A stretch of 44,765 nucleotides of DNA, from assembly GCA_017445145.1 (NCBI GenBank), contig JAFSVI010000108.1, positions 1 to 44,765 on the forward strand, in the 5' to 3' direction. The DNA comes from Bacteroidaceae bacterium (GTDB lineage Bacteria > Bacteroidota > Bacteroidia > Bacteroidales > Bacteroidaceae). The first letter of the stretch is position 1; every line of letters starts with the position of its first letter. A model generated the notes under the pieces. That model was not told the DNA's origin, did no database searches, and was given only the letters and a program-made list of their open reading frames with translations. Below, piece by piece: positions 42,945-44,765 of this stretch. Both the position numbers and the translations under genes were made by a program.

Positions 42945-43889
42945 TCACCACTGCTCGGTATATTTCTGCGTGTCCACCTGTATGCTGGTGGCGTTGACGG
43001 TGACGTTATAGACGTATTTGTAGCCGGCATTGAAGTATGTGCCGGAGCCGATGGTGAAGGTGTTGACGATGGTGTCGTCGCTCTTGCGGTAGAAGGTGAT
43101 GGTCACGGTGCGCGGCGTGGCAGGGTTGTTGGGTCCGTTGGGCAGCACAATGGCCTCGAATGTGCGCACATATCCTGTTGGTGCTGCTGTGGCGCGCACG
43201 GTGTTGATGACCTGGTTGTCGGGCGCTACGATGATGGCATCGCTGTAGATATTGTAGCTGGCACTGACGGACTGGTGGTCGATGGTCACGCCGAGGTATG
43301 TGGCGTCGTTGAGTTCGTTCTCCAGCAGCCCCTCGCCCTGGCGCAGGTTGAACACGAGCTTCGTGAGGCGGTGGTGGAACATCAGCTCTATGGAGGCGTT
43401 GTTGTTGTTGACGTTGCCGGTGCGGGCACGCATGAAGTCGATGGCCTTCTGCGACGTCTGCACGCTGACATCCACGGGTATGGCCGTGGGGTCGAGGTCA
43501 GCAGCGTCGTCGTAGGGGTAGTAGCCATAGACATCCACGCTCTGCTCCGTGAGATACATCTTACCGCTCTGTGGCGTGAAGAGGCGGTAGGTGTTGCCCG
43601 ACGTCTCGTAGTTGGTGCCGTCGTCGAAGGTATATTGCAGGTTCTTGGCCTCGCGATTGTCCGAGGTGAAGGGCGTCGTCAGGTTATGTATGGTCATATA
43701 CACGCCGATGGCGTCGCCGGCTTCCCAGGCCGTCTCCACGGCGCGCGTGGCGCCCTCCACCTGTGGTTCTATGCCCGCCACGATGCGCAGCGGCACGCGT
43801 CCGTCGGCGTCGGCGGGGGCCACGCCCTCGTCGCTGCTGCATGCCGCCAGCAGCGACGCACCTAATAATATGCTGAGTAAATGCTTCAT
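42945..43889 (-). CDS. fimbrillin-family lipoprotein
   Basis: 314 residues from the ATG at 43889, with signal MKHLLSILLGASLLAAC (lipobox Cys17). GATRAVETAWEAGDAIGVYM is the N-terminal signature of the Mfa-like fimbrillin family, with Arg49 in the Thr-Arg-Ala context. YGYYPYDDAADLDP, HHRLTKLVFNL and a last strand YKYVYNVTVNATSIQ are also typical. Its ATG overlaps the stop of the preceding gene (ATGA), and the giant gene begins 104 nt after its end, so the three genes likely form one operon. Compared with the fimbrillins at 9698-13725 it is closer to the canonical family and shares little beyond these landmarks. Confidence 0.88.
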   Translation of the reverse strand: MKHLLSILLGASLLAACSSDEGVAPADADGRVPLRIVAGIEPQVEGATRAVETAWEAGDAIGVYMTIHNLTTPFTSDNREAKNLQYTFDDGTNYETSGNTYRLFTPQSGKMYLTEQSVDVYGYYPYDDAADLDPTAIPVDVSVQTSQKAIDFMRARTGNVNNNNASIELMFHHRLTKLVFNLRQGEGLLENELNDATYLGVTIDHQSVSASYNIYSDAIIVAPDNQVINTVRATAAPTGYVRTFEAIVLPNGPNNPATPRTVTITFYRKSDDTIVNTFTIGSGTYFNAGYKYVYNVTVNATSIQVDTQKYTEQW

Positions 43890-44765
43890 TGTTCTTCTCC
43901 TTCCACCTCCTGCGGGTCCGTCGTCTGCCAGGCCGTGATGGCGGCGCGCAGTGCGATGTCCATCTGGTTGAGGGTGACGTCGATGTTGAGGTTCTTGCCG
44001 GCCTTGTAGGCATCGGTGTAGTCGCTGAGGATGAGCGTGGCCGTGCCGATGTTGTCGGCATCGTTGACCCACGAGCCGCCGCTGTGTGTGGTGATGTGGT
44101 AGGTCACGCTGACGCGCGCCCGCTGCACATACTCCGTCTGGCCCACGGGCAGGGGTATGTAGAACACGCCCTTGTCGGCCCACGTCTGCTGGGTCACCTG
44201 CTCCACAGAGCCTTCCTTCACGTAGTGATAGACCGGCACGGGGGCGTCGGTGGCCGGGTCGATGATGGTCACGGTGCGCGTGCATGTGGGGCTCTCGCTC
44301 TGTATGGCCTGCCACACGGGGTCGGCGGTGGCCCAGTCGGGCAGGGTGCTGTTCCACAGCACGAGGCGCGCCTTCGCGATGAGGGTGTATTCTATCGAGA
44401 AAGCCGTGAGCACCACCTGTGCCTCGGTGGCGCTGCCGGTGGTGTGTCCGATGGTCTGGTTCTTGAGGCCGGTGGAGCACGCCACGGTGAGCTGCTCGCC
44501 GGCACACGCCAGAGCGTGCTTGAAGCTGAAATGCACGACGCCATCCACGGCGGGCTTCGTCTGGTCGAGCTGCGGCTGCGCCAGCAGCAGATCGACCTGG
44601 CTGCCGACATCGTCGTGGAGGCGGTAGGTGAGCCACGGGTTGCCCGTGTCGGCCTGGCTGCTGAACGAGGGTATGCAGTAGCCGGCGGCGCCGGTGGCGT
44701 TGTCGCTGTAGGGGGCGTAGGCAAAGAAGCTCACGTAGTGGGGCAGCTCGCCCGTGTTGATGGCG
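43886..44765 (-). CDS. fimbrillin-family protein, partial (N-terminus beyond right window edge)
   Basis: About 292 C-terminal residues; the frame is open to the right edge. The first visible residues, AINTGELPHYVSFFAYAPY, match the strand where fimbrillins carry V-x-F-x-A-Y-x-P-Y, so the true start lies upstream; the GTG at 44734 is internal. DGVVHFSFKHALACAGEQLT is the family's H-x-L pattern, and NIDVTLNQMDIALRAAI near the end resembles the closing strand. Stop and next start overlap as ATGA. Confidence 0.8.
   Translation of the reverse strand, partial: AINTGELPHYVSFFAYAPYSDNATGAAGYCIPSFSSQADTGNPWLTYRLHDDVGSQVDLLLAQPQLDQTKPAVDGVVHFSFKHALACAGEQLTVACSTGLKNQTIGHTTGSATEAQVVLTAFSIEYTLIAKARLVLWNSTLPDWATADPVWQAIQSESPTCTRTVTIIDPATDAPVPVYHYVKEGSVEQVTQQTWADKGVFYIPLPVGQTEYVQRARVSVTYHITTHSGGSWVNDADNIGTATLILSDYTDAYKAGKNLNIDVTLNQMDIALRAAITAWQTTDPQEVEGEEQ

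Overview
The window looks like a chromosomal segment of a GC-rich member of the Bacteroidota, order Bacteroidales (genus not resolvable from the sequence). The signs are: the promoter pattern TTTG-N19/20-TAnnTTTG, several fimbrillin-type lipoproteins, DUF3575/DUF5119 pilus-locus proteins, a SprE/PorW-like lipoprotein of the type IX secretion system (T9SS), and T9SS-type C-terminal sorting domains on two giant secreted proteins.

Layout. 1-6269 is mostly housekeeping: a leftward operon aroA > small conserved protein > SprE/PorW-like lipoprotein (cut by the left edge), a divergent tRNA-Pro(GGG) with its own promoter and terminator, a DUF3089 alpha/beta hydrolase, and dinB (DNA polymerase IV) on the minus strand. 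6270-6835 is a non-coding divergent region holding an array of 22-bp units centred on the palindrome TTGCCGCGGCAA. 6836-25015 is a rightward surface locus: DUF3575 protein, DUF5119 lipoprotein, three fimbrillin-like lipoproteins, and a protein of about 3,779 residues built from roughly 35 YGGGN-type repeats and ending in a T9SS sorting domain. 25049-26682 is a REP-associated tyrosine transposase (RAYT) with three of its presumed REP elements in or at its own gene; a fourth copy sits inside dinB. 26746-31662 is a second YGGGN protein (about 1,638 residues) that stops inside its repeat block without a sorting domain. 31769-32931 is an Rpn-family nuclease gene with its own promoter and a nine-fold four-residue repeat. 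33010-44765 is a leftward locus: a right-edge partial fimbrillin, a second fimbrillin lipoprotein and a 3,276-residue modular protein with a T9SS sorting domain.

How it fits together. The pattern 'fimbrillin lipoproteins followed by one giant T9SS cargo' occurs twice, in convergent orientation, with the mobile and selfish genes (RAYT/REP, Rpn) between them. I infer that the fimbrillins form or cap surface fimbriae and that the giant proteins are exported adhesins or matrix proteins encoded with them. That link is from gene order only. The REP elements are the clearest repeat system I can see: a GGTGAGTGT head, a 2-nt spacer and a GC-rich stem with a 5-nt loop. In dinB and in the RAYT they are translated as part of the protein. 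All positions and motifs were read by eye; no alignment or database search was run.
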